Below are positions 35,784 through 44,167 of a stretch of 64,000 nucleotides of DNA, in pieces; position 1 is the stretch's first letter, and the number at the start of each line of letters is the position of its first letter. Location of the stretch: the NCBI RefSeq assembly GCF_000217715.1, contig NC_015666.1, positions 1,562,270 to 1,626,269 on the forward strand, in the 5' to 3' direction. The translations under genes were made by a program, and so were the position numbers. The notes under the pieces are model-generated. The model was not told the origin of the DNA and made no database searches. It saw only the letters and a program-made list of their open reading frames with translations. Source of the stretch: Halopiger xanaduensis SH-6. Lineage in GTDB: Archaea; Halobacteriota; Halobacteria; Halobacteriales; Natrialbaceae.

Positions 35784-35893
35784 GATCGGGAGTGTTAGAA
35801 GCCATCGTACTAAGTGTTCGCGATTTGCGGAGCGTAATCCCCGTTCGCCGGGTGGCGACGCGAGGACGAAAGGTGATGGGAACGAGAACGAGG

Positions 35894-36427
35894 CTACGCG
35901 GACTCCGACCCGGACGCGTCCTCGAGCAGGTCGTCGATAAGCCGCGTGAACCGATCGACCAGCCGGTCGGGAACGGTCGGCTCCACTTCCGAAAGCAACT
36001 CGCCGGTCCGGTCGGGCGCGGCGAGTTCCAGCGTGACCCGGTTCCGGTCGTCGTACCGCTTTTCGACGATACCGCGCTCGACGAGCCGATCGAGGTGGTA
36101 CTCGAGGGTGCTCCGGGCGATGTCGAGGGCGTCGGCGACCGCTCGGGGAGCGGCGGGTTCGTCGCCGATCAGGTAGACGACGATGTCGCGGCTCGTTTCG
36201 CGGCGGAACAGCGCCAGCGCGGCGCGCTCCCACTCGTCGTACTCCGGGGGATAGTAGTGGGTGCGGCCGTAGAACTCCTCGCGAACGAGGTCGTCCTCGT
36301 CGAGCAGCCGGCGGACGTGGTACTGGATCTGGCCCGGCGCGAACTCCGATTCGCGGACGAGTTCGTTGAAGTGGATTCCGGCGTTCGACTGGACGTGCGC
36401 TCGGATCGTACGTCGAGTATCGGTCAT
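35894..36427 (-). CDS. Tandem winged-helix transcriptional regulator
   Basis: 177 residues. The first winged helix has IRAHVQSNAGIHFNELVRES and GQIQYHVRRLLDEDDLVREE, the second RDIVVYLIGDEPAAPRAVADALDIARSTLEYHLDRLVERGIVEKR. A Tyr-rich linker (YGRTHYYPPEYDEWER) joins the two. This is the haloarchaeal membrane-adjacent tandem-wHTH family; a 116-residue membrane protein is divergently encoded next to it (36685), which may be its partner. Acts as DNA-binding protein; targets unknown. Confidence 0.9.
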   Translation of the reverse strand: MTDTRRTIRAHVQSNAGIHFNELVRESEFAPGQIQYHVRRLLDEDDLVREEFYGRTHYYPPEYDEWERAALALFRRETSRDIVVYLIGDEPAAPRAVADALDIARSTLEYHLDRLVERGIVEKRYDDRNRVTLELAAPDRTGELLSEVEPTVPDRLVDRFTRLIDDLLEDASGSESA

Positions 36428-36684
36428 GGCGGTGATCGCGGCTCCGGTCGGTACTCGCGGGTAGCGATGCCGGACTGATAACGGGTTCCGCCCGTTCCCG
36501 GTATTTGAGAACGGGTCGTACGACGGGTATCGGTGATGGTATCGAACTACGGAAACGGGGCTGATTGAGACGCGGCCTGCGAGTGCAGCCGGCAAGCGGA
36601 TCCGCCCGTTTCGGGCGGCGAGCGGCGCGATCCTGCTCGACCGAAGCACATACGTGACTCTCCCGCCGATGTAGGATAGCGGCG

Positions 36685-37035
36685 ATGGACCCTACGAACT
36701 CCTTCGATGTCGGGTGGCTGGACCCGAAACTCGCGCCGGTGTTACTCGCCGTCATCGTCCTGGCGGTCGTCGGGACGACGATCCTCTTCGCGTGCGGCGT
36801 CGTCGCGTACTCGCGGCGACGGTCGCGCCGGTACCTGCTGATCACGGTCGTTCTCGGCTTGCTCGTCGCGCGGTCGATCACCGGGCTCGGGACGGTGTTC
36901 GGACTCGTTCCGATGACTGCCCACCACCTCGTCGAACACAGCTTCGACTTCGCGATCGCCGTGCTCGTTCTCTACGCGGTCTACCGGAGCGGCTCCGACG
37001 CCGATCGGAGCGCGTTCGAATCCGAAGGCGACTGA
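36685..37035 (+). CDS. Small haloarchaeal membrane protein, wHTH-neighbour
   Basis: 116 residues. Three predicted membrane segments: PVLLAVIVLAVVGTTILFACGVVAY (17-41), LLITVVLGLLVARSITGLG (50-68) and a segment around FAIAVLVLYAVYR near 85-103. Basic linker RRRSRR sits on the inside. It is divergent from the tandem winged-helix regulator; in haloarchaea such pairs (a membrane protein and a wHTH) are common, but the job is not known. Confidence 0.85.
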   Translation: MDPTNSFDVGWLDPKLAPVLLAVIVLAVVGTTILFACGVVAYSRRRSRRYLLITVVLGLLVARSITGLGTVFGLVPMTAHHLVEHSFDFAIAVLVLYAVYRSGSDADRSAFESEGD

Positions 37036-37058
37036 CGCCGCCGCTTCCTCGCAGTCGC

Positions 37059-37802
37059 TCAGCCCAGCCGCTCGAGGACGTCCCGGCCCTCGAGGTAGGC
37101 GAAGTCGTGCCGGTTAGCGTAGGCGCGGGCGTCGGCCGGCGAGAGCGCCTCGCCGGTCTCGTCGTCTAGCATCTCGCAGACGACGACCGCGGGCGGGAGA
37201 TCGGCGGCGTTCGCGAGTGCGATGCCGAGTTCGGTGTGACCCTCGCGCTGGGAGAGCAGGTCGGGCGCGGCCTTCAGGAGGTGGACGTGGCCGGGAACGC
37301 GGAACTGGTCGGCGAAGTCAGTGTCTGCGGGCGCGGCGGCGGCCTCGCCGAGCGCCCGGATCGTCGTCGAGCGGTCGTTGTCCGTGATGCCGGTGTAGGT
37401 GTCGCGGTGGTTGACCGTCAGCGAGAACGACGAGCGGTCGTCGTAGCCGAGCTCGTGAGCCTCGGCCGCGGGGTGGTCGACTTCCTCGCCGTAGAAGGGG
37501 AGATCGAACGCCTCGGCGACGTCGTGGCCCAGCGCGACGCAGACGAGGCCGCCGGCGTCGTTGCGCAGGCGCGCGACGGCCTCGGGCGTGACGGCGTCGG
37601 CGTGGTAGATCAGGTCCGTCTCGCCCTCGCGGTCGGCCGCGTCGTGGACGAGGATCGGCTCGCCGGCTCGCAGCGCCTCGAGCGCCTCGTCGACGCCGTC
37701 GGCGTCGGCGGTATCGGTCGCCGCGCCCGCAGTTCCGCCGTCAGCGGTCGCGTTCGCGTTTGCGTTCGCGTTCGACCGCGGACCCGCGTGTCGACCCGTC
37801 AT
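37059..37802 (-). CDS. ribB: 3,4-dihydroxy-2-butanone-4-phosphate synthase
   Basis: 247 residues. An Ala/Asn/Thr-rich N-terminal linker (first 35 residues, coded by a hexanucleotide repeat) precedes the RibB domain: [84 protein letters not shown] and [11 protein letters not shown]. It converts ribulose-5-phosphate to the four-carbon unit of riboflavin. The start overlaps the ribK stop by four bases (ATGA), so the genes are translationally coupled. Confidence 0.95.
   Translation of the reverse strand: MTGRHAGPRSNANANANATADGGTAGAATDTADADGVDEALEALRAGEPILVHDAADREGETDLIYHADAVTPEAVARLRNDAGGLVCVALGHDVAEAFDLPFYGEEVDHPAAEAHELGYDDRSSFSLTVNHRDTYTGITDNDRSTTIRALGEAAAAPADTDFADQFRVPGHVHLLKAAPDLLSQREGHTELGIALANAADLPPAVVVCEMLDDETGEALSPADARAYANRHDFAYLEGRDVLERLG
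37744..37773. repeat. Tandem hexanucleotide repeat in ribB
   Basis: Five consecutive 6-base units (GCGGTC, GCGTTC, GCGTTT, GCGTTC, GCGTTC) encode the Asn-Ala linker near the RibB N-terminus. Slippage would change linker length without changing frame. Confidence 0.6.
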
Positions 37803-38506
37803 TCGCGATCACCCACCGAGACGGTGACGTGATCGCCGTCCTCGAGCCCGAGTTCGTCGCGCAGCTTGTCCGGCGCGATGACCTCGAGCTGGTCCTCGTC
37901 GTGGTGGGTGCGCTCGGGGGCGATCGTGTGGGCGCCGTCGTAGGTGTCGCCATCGCTGGTACTGATCGTCGCGGGGTAGCAGACGGCGGGGCCGTAGGTC
38001 CGGTCGTCGTCCTCCCAGCCGTCGATCGGCACCGGTTCGAGCGAGGAGACGGCGCTGCGCCGGCGGACGCTGTCCTCGCGCAGGTCGACGTTCAGCGTGC
38101 CCGGGAACGGCTCGTAGCCGAGGCGTTCCTCGAATTGGCGGTTGTAGCCCGGCAGCGAGATATAGTGGCGACCTTCCCCCATGCCGCTGGTGACGGTCCC
38201 CTCGAGGTCGACTTCGGCGTCCGTCTCGAAGATGCGGCGGTAGTCCTCGTACTCCGCGTGGAGGGCGCGCTCACCGTCGTCGGTGATCGCGACCCACTGG
38301 CCGTCGCTGACGGTGTCGCGCTCGAGCAGGTCCGCGCTCTCCAGACGCTGCAGCCGCCGCGAGGCGGTCTGGTTCGACGCGTCGAGCCGCTCCGCGAGGC
38401 GGGCGCAGGAAATCTTGACGTCGCCCTCGAGCCCGCCCTCGAGGGCCAACAGCTTGAGAACCGCAAGTTCGTCGTGGCCGACGGCGGACTCCGTTGTCAG
38501 TGACAT
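37799..38506 (-). CDS. ribK: CTP-dependent riboflavin kinase with N-terminal HTH (RbkR-type)
   Basis: 235 residues. Residues 1-90 form a winged helix ([30 protein letters not shown]); 100-230 are the archaeal CTP-dependent riboflavin kinase: [31 protein letters not shown] and [19 protein letters not shown]. The HTH-kinase fusion is the RbkR regulator/kinase described in archaea, which represses riboflavin genes and makes FMN. It is followed by ribB with a 4-base overlap. A palindrome at 38555 upstream of its TATA is a candidate operator. Confidence 0.93.
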   Translation of the reverse strand: MSLTTESAVGHDELAVLKLLALEGGLEGDVKISCARLAERLDASNQTASRRLQRLESADLLERDTVSDGQWVAITDDGERALHAEYEDYRRIFETDAEVDLEGTVTSGMGEGRHYISLPGYNRQFEERLGYEPFPGTLNVDLREDSVRRRSAVSSLEPVPIDGWEDDDRTYGPAVCYPATISTSDGDTYDGAHTIAPERTHHDEDQLEVIAPDKLRDELGLEDGDHVTVSVGDRE

Positions 38507-38554
38507 GACTCAACGTTAGCCCCGGCTCCCCAAAAGGATATCGAATATGGGATG

Positions 38555-38572
38555 CGTAACACAACTGTTACG
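38555..38572. promoter_or_regulatory. CGTAAC-N6-GTTACG palindrome upstream of ribK-ribB
   Basis: CGTAACACAACTGTTACG has perfect 6-base arms. It lies just upstream of the minus-strand TATA candidate (CATATTCGATATCC, about 38537-38550). It is a good candidate for an RbkR operator; a functional link is inferred only. Confidence 0.55.
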
Positions 38573-38691
38573 TTGTTGTCGACGGTTCATTGCGTACTCC
38601 GAACCCGCAGGTGGAAAAGCCACCGGTTGTCCCGCCGCTTGCCGGTTTCCGTTGCGAGCGCGTCGGCTCCAGTTCGGCCAGCCTCCAGCAC

Positions 38692-39507
38692 CTACAGTTC
38701 GGTCGCTACATACGCTTCGAGGGCGGCGACGCGCTCCGGATCGAAGGTCCAGAAGCCGTCCCAGATCCGCGGTTCGGTCTCGAGGCACAGCAACGCCGCG
38801 GGATCCGGGTCGGCTATCGGATCGGCGGGATCGTAGACGACGAACCAGCAGTTTCGATACTCACCGTCCGTGCCGGTGTGGGTCGCAACGTCGAGGTCGC
38901 GGACCGCGGCCGATTCGTCGGTCGGTGGAGTGCCGTACACGTGGACGTCGACGGCCGCGCGCTCGAGTTCCGCGTAGACCGCCAGCGTGCCGACCTCGTC
39001 GTCGAGCCGCGAGAGCCGCTGGAACGCCGCGCGGAGCGTGCCGCCGTCGGCGACGTGGGCGCGTTGCTCGATGTACCGCGAGAGCAAAATGAGGACCAGT
39101 TTCTCGTTGTGGGCGAGCGGATACCCCCGCAGACGCAGGCGAGTGTCCGCGAGGTTCGCGAGCACGTCGGGGAGCTCGATCTCGCCGAGCGCGCGCGCGC
39201 CGGTCGTAAAGAGGTCGGAGTTAATCGCGAGCAGCGACTCGTAGAGTTCGTCCATCGTGGAGGCCGCGACCGGCGTCTCGTTCTCGAGTAACACGACGAC
39301 GGTGTCTTCTCCGGGATTCGCCTCGAGATCGAGCGCGGCGAGATCGGACGCTGCAACTGTCTCACCCGGTCCCCCTGACTCGATGTCGATCTGCGTCTCC
39401 GCGAACGTCTCCGCGAGCATCTCCTCGAGCGGCTCGGTCGCGTCGCCGACGACGGCCAGCGCGTGCTCCCTGGGCCCGACGGCGTCGAGAAACGATCGGA
39501 GACTCAC
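38692..39507 (-). CDS. DICT-domain sensory protein
   Basis: 271 residues starting with GTG (MSLRSFLDAVGPREHALAVV). The central VVVLLENETPVAASTMDELYESLLAINSDLFTTGA stretch and the later YIEQRAH...LSRLDDEVGTLAVYAELERAAVDVHVYG agree with the DICT sensory domain, which in haloarchaea is often stand-alone. GCWFVVYDP-like YRNCWFVVYDPADP follows. Thought to sense a small molecule and be linked to two-component or GGDEF systems; here no such partner is adjacent. A GTG start is used because no ATG precedes the conserved region. Confidence 0.8.
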   Translation of the reverse strand: MSLRSFLDAVGPREHALAVVGDATEPLEEMLAETFAETQIDIESGGPGETVAASDLAALDLEANPGEDTVVVLLENETPVAASTMDELYESLLAINSDLFTTGARALGEIELPDVLANLADTRLRLRGYPLAHNEKLVLILLSRYIEQRAHVADGGTLRAAFQRLSRLDDEVGTLAVYAELERAAVDVHVYGTPPTDESAAVRDLDVATHTGTDGEYRNCWFVVYDPADPIADPDPAALLCLETEPRIWDGFWTFDPERVAALEAYVATEL

Positions 39508-39635
39508 TCGCGGTGGATTCCGCCGTTTCGTCCTTAAGTCTTCTCGCCGCTCCGACCATTCGGGGCTGTCCGCTTGCCGATCAGTATAACCGGAGCCAAA
39601 TCGACTATGGTACTCGTCTGCGAACGCGGTGGCAC

Positions 39636-40460
39636 ATGGGGGACCCGACGGCGCCACGCGAACACATTGCGTTTCTCGTTCGGTCGGACGCGCGGATCGA
39701 CATCCTGACGCGGCTGTTCGAGTCGGGGCCGGCAACGCAACGCGAACTGCGGACGGAACTGGACAGTTCGCGGTCGACGGTCGCCCGGTCGCTCTCCGCG
39801 CTCGAGGAGTGCGGCTGGGTCGAGCGCCACGCCGACGGCCACCGGCTGACGCCCGTCGGCACGCTCGTCGCCGAGGGGTTTCTGGACTTCGTCGAGACCC
39901 TCCGCGCGGCGGAGGACCTCTCGCCGTTCCTCGAGTGGTTTCCGCTCGCCGAGTACGACCTCGAGATCGACCAGCTCGAGGGCGCGGCGATCACCCCCTC
40001 GACGCCCGGCGACCCGTACAAACCGGGCCGCGCACAGACGGAGTTTATGCGGTCGACGAGCCGATTTCGCGCGTTTCTCCCGTCGACCGAACTCGAGGGG
40101 ACCAAGCTCCTCCACGAACGGGTCACGAACGGCGACCTCGAGGCCGAACTGATCGTCTCTCCGGCGGTCGAACGGACGATCGAGTCGGCGTCGTTCGCCC
40201 CGCTGTACCGCGAGCAGCTACGGACCGATCGGATGGCGGTCTTCGTGTCCGACGAGCCGCTTCCGTTTTACCTCGGCATCGACGACGACTGGACGATTCA
40301 ACTCGGCGTGGAGGACGACGAGGGGTTCCCGCGGGCCCTGCTGGAAACGGCCGAGCCGTCGGTCGCGGAGTGGGCGACCGAACTGTACCGGGAGTATCGG
40401 TCGAACGCTCGGCGCAAACCCTCCGCGGCGTTCGAAGACCGGCTTGCTGGCGATCGGTGA
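39636..40460 (+). CDS. Winged-helix regulator with FilR1-type middle domain
   Basis: 274 residues. The N-terminal wHTH (RIDILTRLFESGPATQRELRTELDSSRSTVARSLSALEECGWVER) is followed by the FilR1-type sensing part: STRFRAFLPSTELEGTKLLHERV, ELIVSPAVERTI, FAPLYREQLRTDRMAVFVSDEPLPFYLGIDDDWTIQLGVEDDEGFPRALLETAEPSV. A paralog with the same order lies at 42756. Haloarchaea carry many; targets unknown. It is divergent from the DICT gene. Confidence 0.88.
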   Translation: MGDPTAPREHIAFLVRSDARIDILTRLFESGPATQRELRTELDSSRSTVARSLSALEECGWVERHADGHRLTPVGTLVAEGFLDFVETLRAAEDLSPFLEWFPLAEYDLEIDQLEGAAITPSTPGDPYKPGRAQTEFMRSTSRFRAFLPSTELEGTKLLHERVTNGDLEAELIVSPAVERTIESASFAPLYREQLRTDRMAVFVSDEPLPFYLGIDDDWTIQLGVEDDEGFPRALLETAEPSVAEWATELYREYRSNARRKPSAAFEDRLAGDR

Positions 40461-40549
40461 TCACCGGTCGTTCGTCGTGCACGCCCTGCAACAGTCTCAC
40501 CGGATAACATGATAAGCCCCTGCTGTAAACATCGGCCCGTCGATCGATC

Positions 40550-40885
40550 ATGGGGGACGCCAATCGGCTACGTCGGGACGAACTACACAGAATCGCGGCG
40601 AACGAGCGGCGGCGAGCGATCGTCGCGACGATCCGCGACAGGGGGGCCGTCACCGTCGACGAACTGGTCGCGACGGTCGCCGAGCGCGAACCGCAGCCGA
40701 CGACGTCAGGGTCGATCGATCGACGGACCGCGATCGAAGTCGAACTGCTGCACGTGCATATTCCGATGCTCCGTGCAGCGGGGGTGGTCGACTTCGATCC
40801 CACTCAGCGGAAGGTCACGCCCGGCAAGCACCTCGAGCGCGTCGACGAACTGCTGTCGGAAGAATACGCGCTGGCGTCTCCGTAA
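40550..40885 (+). CDS. Small winged-helix protein (DUF7344-like)
   Basis: 111 residues. LHRIAANERRRAIVATIRDRGAVTVDELVATVAERE and VELLHVHIPMLRAAGVVDFDPTQRKVTPG give the same HxPxLxxAGVVxxD layout as the gene at 7050, with a C-terminal helix ending EEYALASP. It sits 89 bases downstream of the FilR1-like gene, perhaps a co-transcribed accessory. Probable DNA-binding protein; function unknown. Confidence 0.82.
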   Translation: MGDANRLRRDELHRIAANERRRAIVATIRDRGAVTVDELVATVAEREPQPTTSGSIDRRTAIEVELLHVHIPMLRAAGVVDFDPTQRKVTPGKHLERVDELLSEEYALASP

Positions 40886-40950
40886 TACTGCGGATTGATC
40901 GCGCTCGAGAGAACGCAGACGGAAGGCCGGGGGTAGGCCGGTCCGATCGA

Positions 40951-41931
40951 TCAGTCGCTTGTCACCGGATCCCGCGCCCAGAAGTCGCTGTCTTTCTTCA
41001 GCTTGGGAACCCAGGTGTCCTCGGTCTTCGCGAGCAGGGCGACGCGGGACGGCGGCACGCCCTTGAGTTCGTCGAACTCGGGCATGTACTCCTGTACGTC
41101 CTCCGCGAACGCGACGACGTCCTCGTGGTCGGGCATCGACGACCGGTCGAGCCGCCCCTGCGAGTGGCCGACGTGCATGTACGCCTTCAGTTCGATGAAG
41201 TCGGGATCTGCCTGCTGGTAGAACCCCGCGTACCAGTCGGGGTGGTGCATGTTTTCGCCCTCGACCAGCGTCGTCCGCAGGACGGTCCGGGTTTCCTCTT
41301 TCTCCCGCAAGACGTCCATCGTCTCGAGGAGCCGGTCCCAGGCGTCGTCCTCGACGGCCTTGACCACCTGATCGAAGGTGTGGCGCTCGGGGGCGTCGAC
41401 GCTGACGTAGAGTTGGGTCGGATCGCACTCTCGGAGGACGTCGGGGTTGGTGCCGTTCGAGACGAGGAAGGTCGTGATGTCGCGGTCGTGGAAGGCCTCG
41501 AGCAGTTCCGGGAGATAGGGGTAGAGCGTCGGTTCGCCGTCCAGCGAGATGGCGACGTGGCGCGGTTCCATGGCTTCCTCGAAGCGCTCGCGGGGGACCT
41601 CGTCGTTGCCGCCGAAGCCCGAGAGGAGCTTCTTCTGGAGTCGGATCGAGGCGTCGGCGACGGCCTCGGGGTCGTCCCACTCGACGTCGTCCAGTTCGTA
41701 GGCGTGGCCCCGGTGGTCGCGCCAGCAGAAGACGCAGCGCTCGTTGCACTTGACCACGGGCGTCATCTGGATGCAGCGGTGGGACTCGATCCCGTACCAG
41801 ACGTTCTTGTAGCACCGACCCTCCCCGCGCAGGGCGTTCGCCGTCCAGCCGCAGGTCTGGGCGGCGGTGTGGTTCTCGCTGTGGTAGTCCGGCGAGTCGA
41901 CCTGCTTCGGACCACTTTCGGAGTCGCTCAT
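40951..41931 (-). CDS. taw1: tRNA 4-demethylwyosine synthase (radical SAM)
   Basis: 326 residues. Radical SAM cluster CNERCVFC (Cys62, Cys66, Cys69) follows three more cysteines at 27, 40 and 53 that would hold a second 4Fe-4S cluster, as in TYW1/Taw1. ISLDGEPTLYPYLPELLEA, NGTNPDVL and VSVDAPERHTFDQV follow, and HPDWYAGFYQQADPDFIELKAYMH. Taw1 condenses pyruvate with N1-methylguanosine 37 of tRNA-Phe to the tricyclic wyosine base. Archaeal lengths (310-340) are matched. Confidence 0.95.
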   Translation of the reverse strand: MSDSESGPKQVDSPDYHSENHTAAQTCGWTANALRGEGRCYKNVWYGIESHRCIQMTPVVKCNERCVFCWRDHRGHAYELDDVEWDDPEAVADASIRLQKKLLSGFGGNDEVPRERFEEAMEPRHVAISLDGEPTLYPYLPELLEAFHDRDITTFLVSNGTNPDVLRECDPTQLYVSVDAPERHTFDQVVKAVEDDAWDRLLETMDVLREKEETRTVLRTTLVEGENMHHPDWYAGFYQQADPDFIELKAYMHVGHSQGRLDRSSMPDHEDVVAFAEDVQEYMPEFDELKGVPPSRVALLAKTEDTWVPKLKKDSDFWARDPVTSD

Positions 41932-42085
41932 TGGAGCGGTCTAGAGAACCCAGGGCAATAATAACCGCGCTCGGACTCGCGGCGGTCGCCGCGGTCCGAT
42001 TTCGCGAGCGTCGCTACCGACTCCGACGGCGGCTGCGCCGCGTCGAAATGTGCCTCTCCGATCGAGTCGGCGCCGTCACGGGTGA

Positions 42086-42553
42086 CTACTGGTGCTGGTG
42101 GTTGTTGTTACTCTGCGCGAGATCGACGTCGCCGCTCCCGGGCCCGGTGCGGATGTCTGCGTCGTTATTTTGATCGACGTCTTGCTGCTGCTGACTCGGC
42201 GCGTGGTGCGATCCGTGCTGGTGCTGGTGGTTGTCGTTGTTCTGCTCGAGGTCGACGTCACCGCTTCCCGGACCGGTGTAGACGGTGGCATCGTTATCCT
42301 GATCGACGTCTTGCTGCTGCTGCTGACTCGGCGCGTGGTGTGACCCGTGCTGGTGCTGGTGGTTGTCGTTGTTCTGCTCGAGGTCGACGTCGCCGCTACC
42401 GGGGCCGGTGTAGACGGTGGCGTCGTTTTCCTGGTCGACGTCTTGCTGTTGGTGATTCGGAGCGTGGTGTGCGGCAGCGGCGGCGGCGAACCCGCCGACG
42501 AGCAGGCTGCCCGCGAGTGCCGCGGCCACCACGACTGTGAGCGCGCGTTTCAT
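42086..42553 (-). CDS. Secreted Gln/His/Asn-rich three-repeat protein
   Basis: 155 residues. An Ala/Val-rich signal peptide (residues 1-28, ending AAAAAA) precedes three tandem repeats: 29-71, 72-115 and 116-155. Each runs HHAP, a Gln run, DVDQxND, TGPGSG, DVDL, then xQxNxNHQHQ. Cysteine is absent. The Q/N-rich strand-turn-strand pattern recalls curlin-like amyloid repeats, or it may bind metal through clustered His and Asp; either is inference. It is divergent from taw1 (41931 is its neighbour's start) and lies after the FilR1-type regulator at 42756. Confidence 0.75.
   Translation of the reverse strand: MKRALTVVVAAALAGSLLVGGFAAAAAAHHAPNHQQQDVDQENDATVYTGPGSGDVDLEQNNDNHQHQHGSHHAPSQQQQQDVDQDNDATVYTGPGSGDVDLEQNNDNHQHQHGSHHAPSQQQQDVDQNNDADIRTGPGSGDVDLAQSNNNHQHQ
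42089..42469 (-). repeat. Three tandem ~130-base coding repeats
   Basis: Repeat 1 covers 42341-42469, repeat 2 42209-42340 and repeat 3 42089-42208 on the minus strand. Units 1 and 2 are about nine-tenths identical in DNA, unit 3 is more diverged. The repeat units correspond exactly to the protein repeats of the secreted protein. Confidence 0.85.
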
Positions 42554-42755
42554 GGCTCCGTTCGAGCGTTGGACGTTCTGGCGAATAACTTCGTGGAATG
42601 TTAACACATCTATCGCCGTCAATCGAACGCTCCACGTATCGACTACGGCGGGTGCGAATCCTACACCCGGTGAAACGCAGAGGGCGGTGAAAAACGAAGG
42701 CGGGGTGAAACGTAGCCGAAGCGCAATCACGAGCGTGCGTTCGGTTCGTCGACGA

Positions 42756-43562
42756 CTACAACGCGAGCGGCTCCGAGTGCTTTCGGTAGGACCGGTAGGT
42801 ACGAGTCGCCCACTCTCGAATCGCCTCCCGGTCGGTCTCGACCAGCGCCTGCGGCACGCCGTCGTCGTCCTGAACGCCGATCTGGATCCGCTCCTCGCAG
42901 AGCCCGAGGTAGTATCGAATCTCGGACTCGGCGACGCGCATTCGGCAGTTCTCACAGCCGTGCATGTCCTCGAGCAGTTCCCGGTACTGCGGATCCGTTC
43001 GCAGCGTCGACTGGACGTCCGGGCTGTAGATAATCTCCTGGTGCGTGCCTCGCTCGAGAATAGATTCCCGAGCGACCGTCATCGCCGGCAAGCCGACCAC
43101 GGGCAGCAAACAGCGAAACCGGTCGACGGTTTTCATCGCCTCGATGTGTCGGTTGACCGGCGCGTACGGGTTCGTCGACTCGGCGACGACGACCGTCGCG
43201 TCCGCGAGCGCGGTCACGTCGAACTCGAGTTCGTCTTCGGGGAACCAGCGGAGGAACGGCTGAATCGACTCGACGAACTCGACCGTCTCGAGCATCGTCT
43301 CGACCGCGTCGACGACGAGTTTCCCCGACGGCAGCAGCTCGTACTCCCGGACGTGATTGCGGATCCACGCTCGCTCCTCGAGGGCGTCGAGGTTGCGCGT
43401 CAGCGTCACCTGCGAGACGTCGAAGCGCTCCTTGAGCTCCGACTTGCGCAGCCGGTCGGCGTCGGACAGGTGTTTCAGTATCGCGACCCGAACGGGCGAC
43501 TGCGTGAGGAAATTCACCACCTCGATGGCGTCCGTCTCGACGCGCTGGCTGTCACCCCCCAT
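42756..43562 (-). CDS. Winged-helix regulator with FilR1-type middle domain
   Basis: 268 residues. The wHTH (SPVRVAILKHLSDADRLRKSELKERFDVSQVTLTRNLDALEERAWIRN) and the middle segment (VVVAESTNPYAPVNRHIEAMKTVDRFRCLLPVVGLPAM, EIIYSPDVQSTLR, YRELLEDMHGCENCRMRVAESEIRYYLGLCEERIQIGVQDDDGVPQALVETD) match the paralog at 39636. The CxNC motif (CENC) is a local oddity that could bind metal or sense redox. It is upstream of, and same strand as, the secreted repeat protein gene, so may control it (inference). Confidence 0.88.
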   Translation of the reverse strand: MGGDSQRVETDAIEVVNFLTQSPVRVAILKHLSDADRLRKSELKERFDVSQVTLTRNLDALEERAWIRNHVREYELLPSGKLVVDAVETMLETVEFVESIQPFLRWFPEDELEFDVTALADATVVVAESTNPYAPVNRHIEAMKTVDRFRCLLPVVGLPAMTVARESILERGTHQEIIYSPDVQSTLRTDPQYRELLEDMHGCENCRMRVAESEIRYYLGLCEERIQIGVQDDDGVPQALVETDREAIREWATRTYRSYRKHSEPLAL

Positions 43563-43773
43563 ACCTCGGCCGTACAGCTATCGCCGTGTTCAATCTAGCT
43601 CTCCGCTTCTGAATCGAACTGGTTAGAACGAATACCGGCCGCACGCGCCGCGATCGGCGTCACGTACTATCTCGCCTGTAGCCGACCGGACGGATCCGTC
43701 TCCGATCGACGCACACCAGTTCGTTCCGCGAGAGGTCGGCGGACGGAACCGTCCAGCCGTACTGAAAACTCGG

Positions 43774-44064
43774 TCACTTCTGGTGGGGCAACTCGCCCGG
43801 CTCGGGCGGATCGTCGTCCTCGAGCATGACCTCCCGTTCGAACGTGTATATCACCGCGCCGGTGTTGGCCGTCATGATCGTCCCGGTCGTCGGCACCGAC
43901 GCGAACAGGTACAGTCCGAGTCCGACCAGCACCGGGGCCGCTGCGATCGTCGCCCACAGCAGCGGGCGCCCCATCTCGACGTTCGTCGCGTCGCGGTAGA
44001 CGTACCCGAACACGCCGACCGTCGCGAGGAGTCCGAGGACGGCGATCGGTGACTCGAGGAGCAT
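43774..44064 (-). CDS. Small membrane protein with two transmembrane segments
   Basis: 96 residues. MLLESPIAVLGLLATVGVFGYVYRD (TM1, 6-23), then a loop and TM2 (LLWATIAAAPVLVGLGLYLFASV, 35-57), then a Thr/Gly-rich outer part and the tail ending PGELPHQK. The start codon overlaps a TACGTATACGTA palindrome at 44064-44075. No function recognised; divergent from the alcohol dehydrogenase gene. Confidence 0.72.
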   Translation of the reverse strand: MLLESPIAVLGLLATVGVFGYVYRDATNVEMGRPLLWATIAAAPVLVGLGLYLFASVPTTGTIMTANTGAVIYTFEREVMLEDDDPPEPGELPHQK

Positions 44065-44167
44065 ACGTATACGTAATCGTTCGACTGCCGGAGCAAAAGG
44101 GTTCTGTCGCGGGGCCGACCCCGGTTGCGGTCCCTGTGGGATGGGAACACTTTTGGCGGTGATCGGT

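Noticed and set aside
42089-42469. CRISPR-like direct repeats
   Set aside because: Units are ~130 bases, contiguous and coding for the secreted protein; there are no spacers.
42648-42668. tRNA-like T-arm GGTGCGAATCCTACACC
   Set aside because: The adjoining sequence cannot fold into acceptor, D- or anticodon arms.
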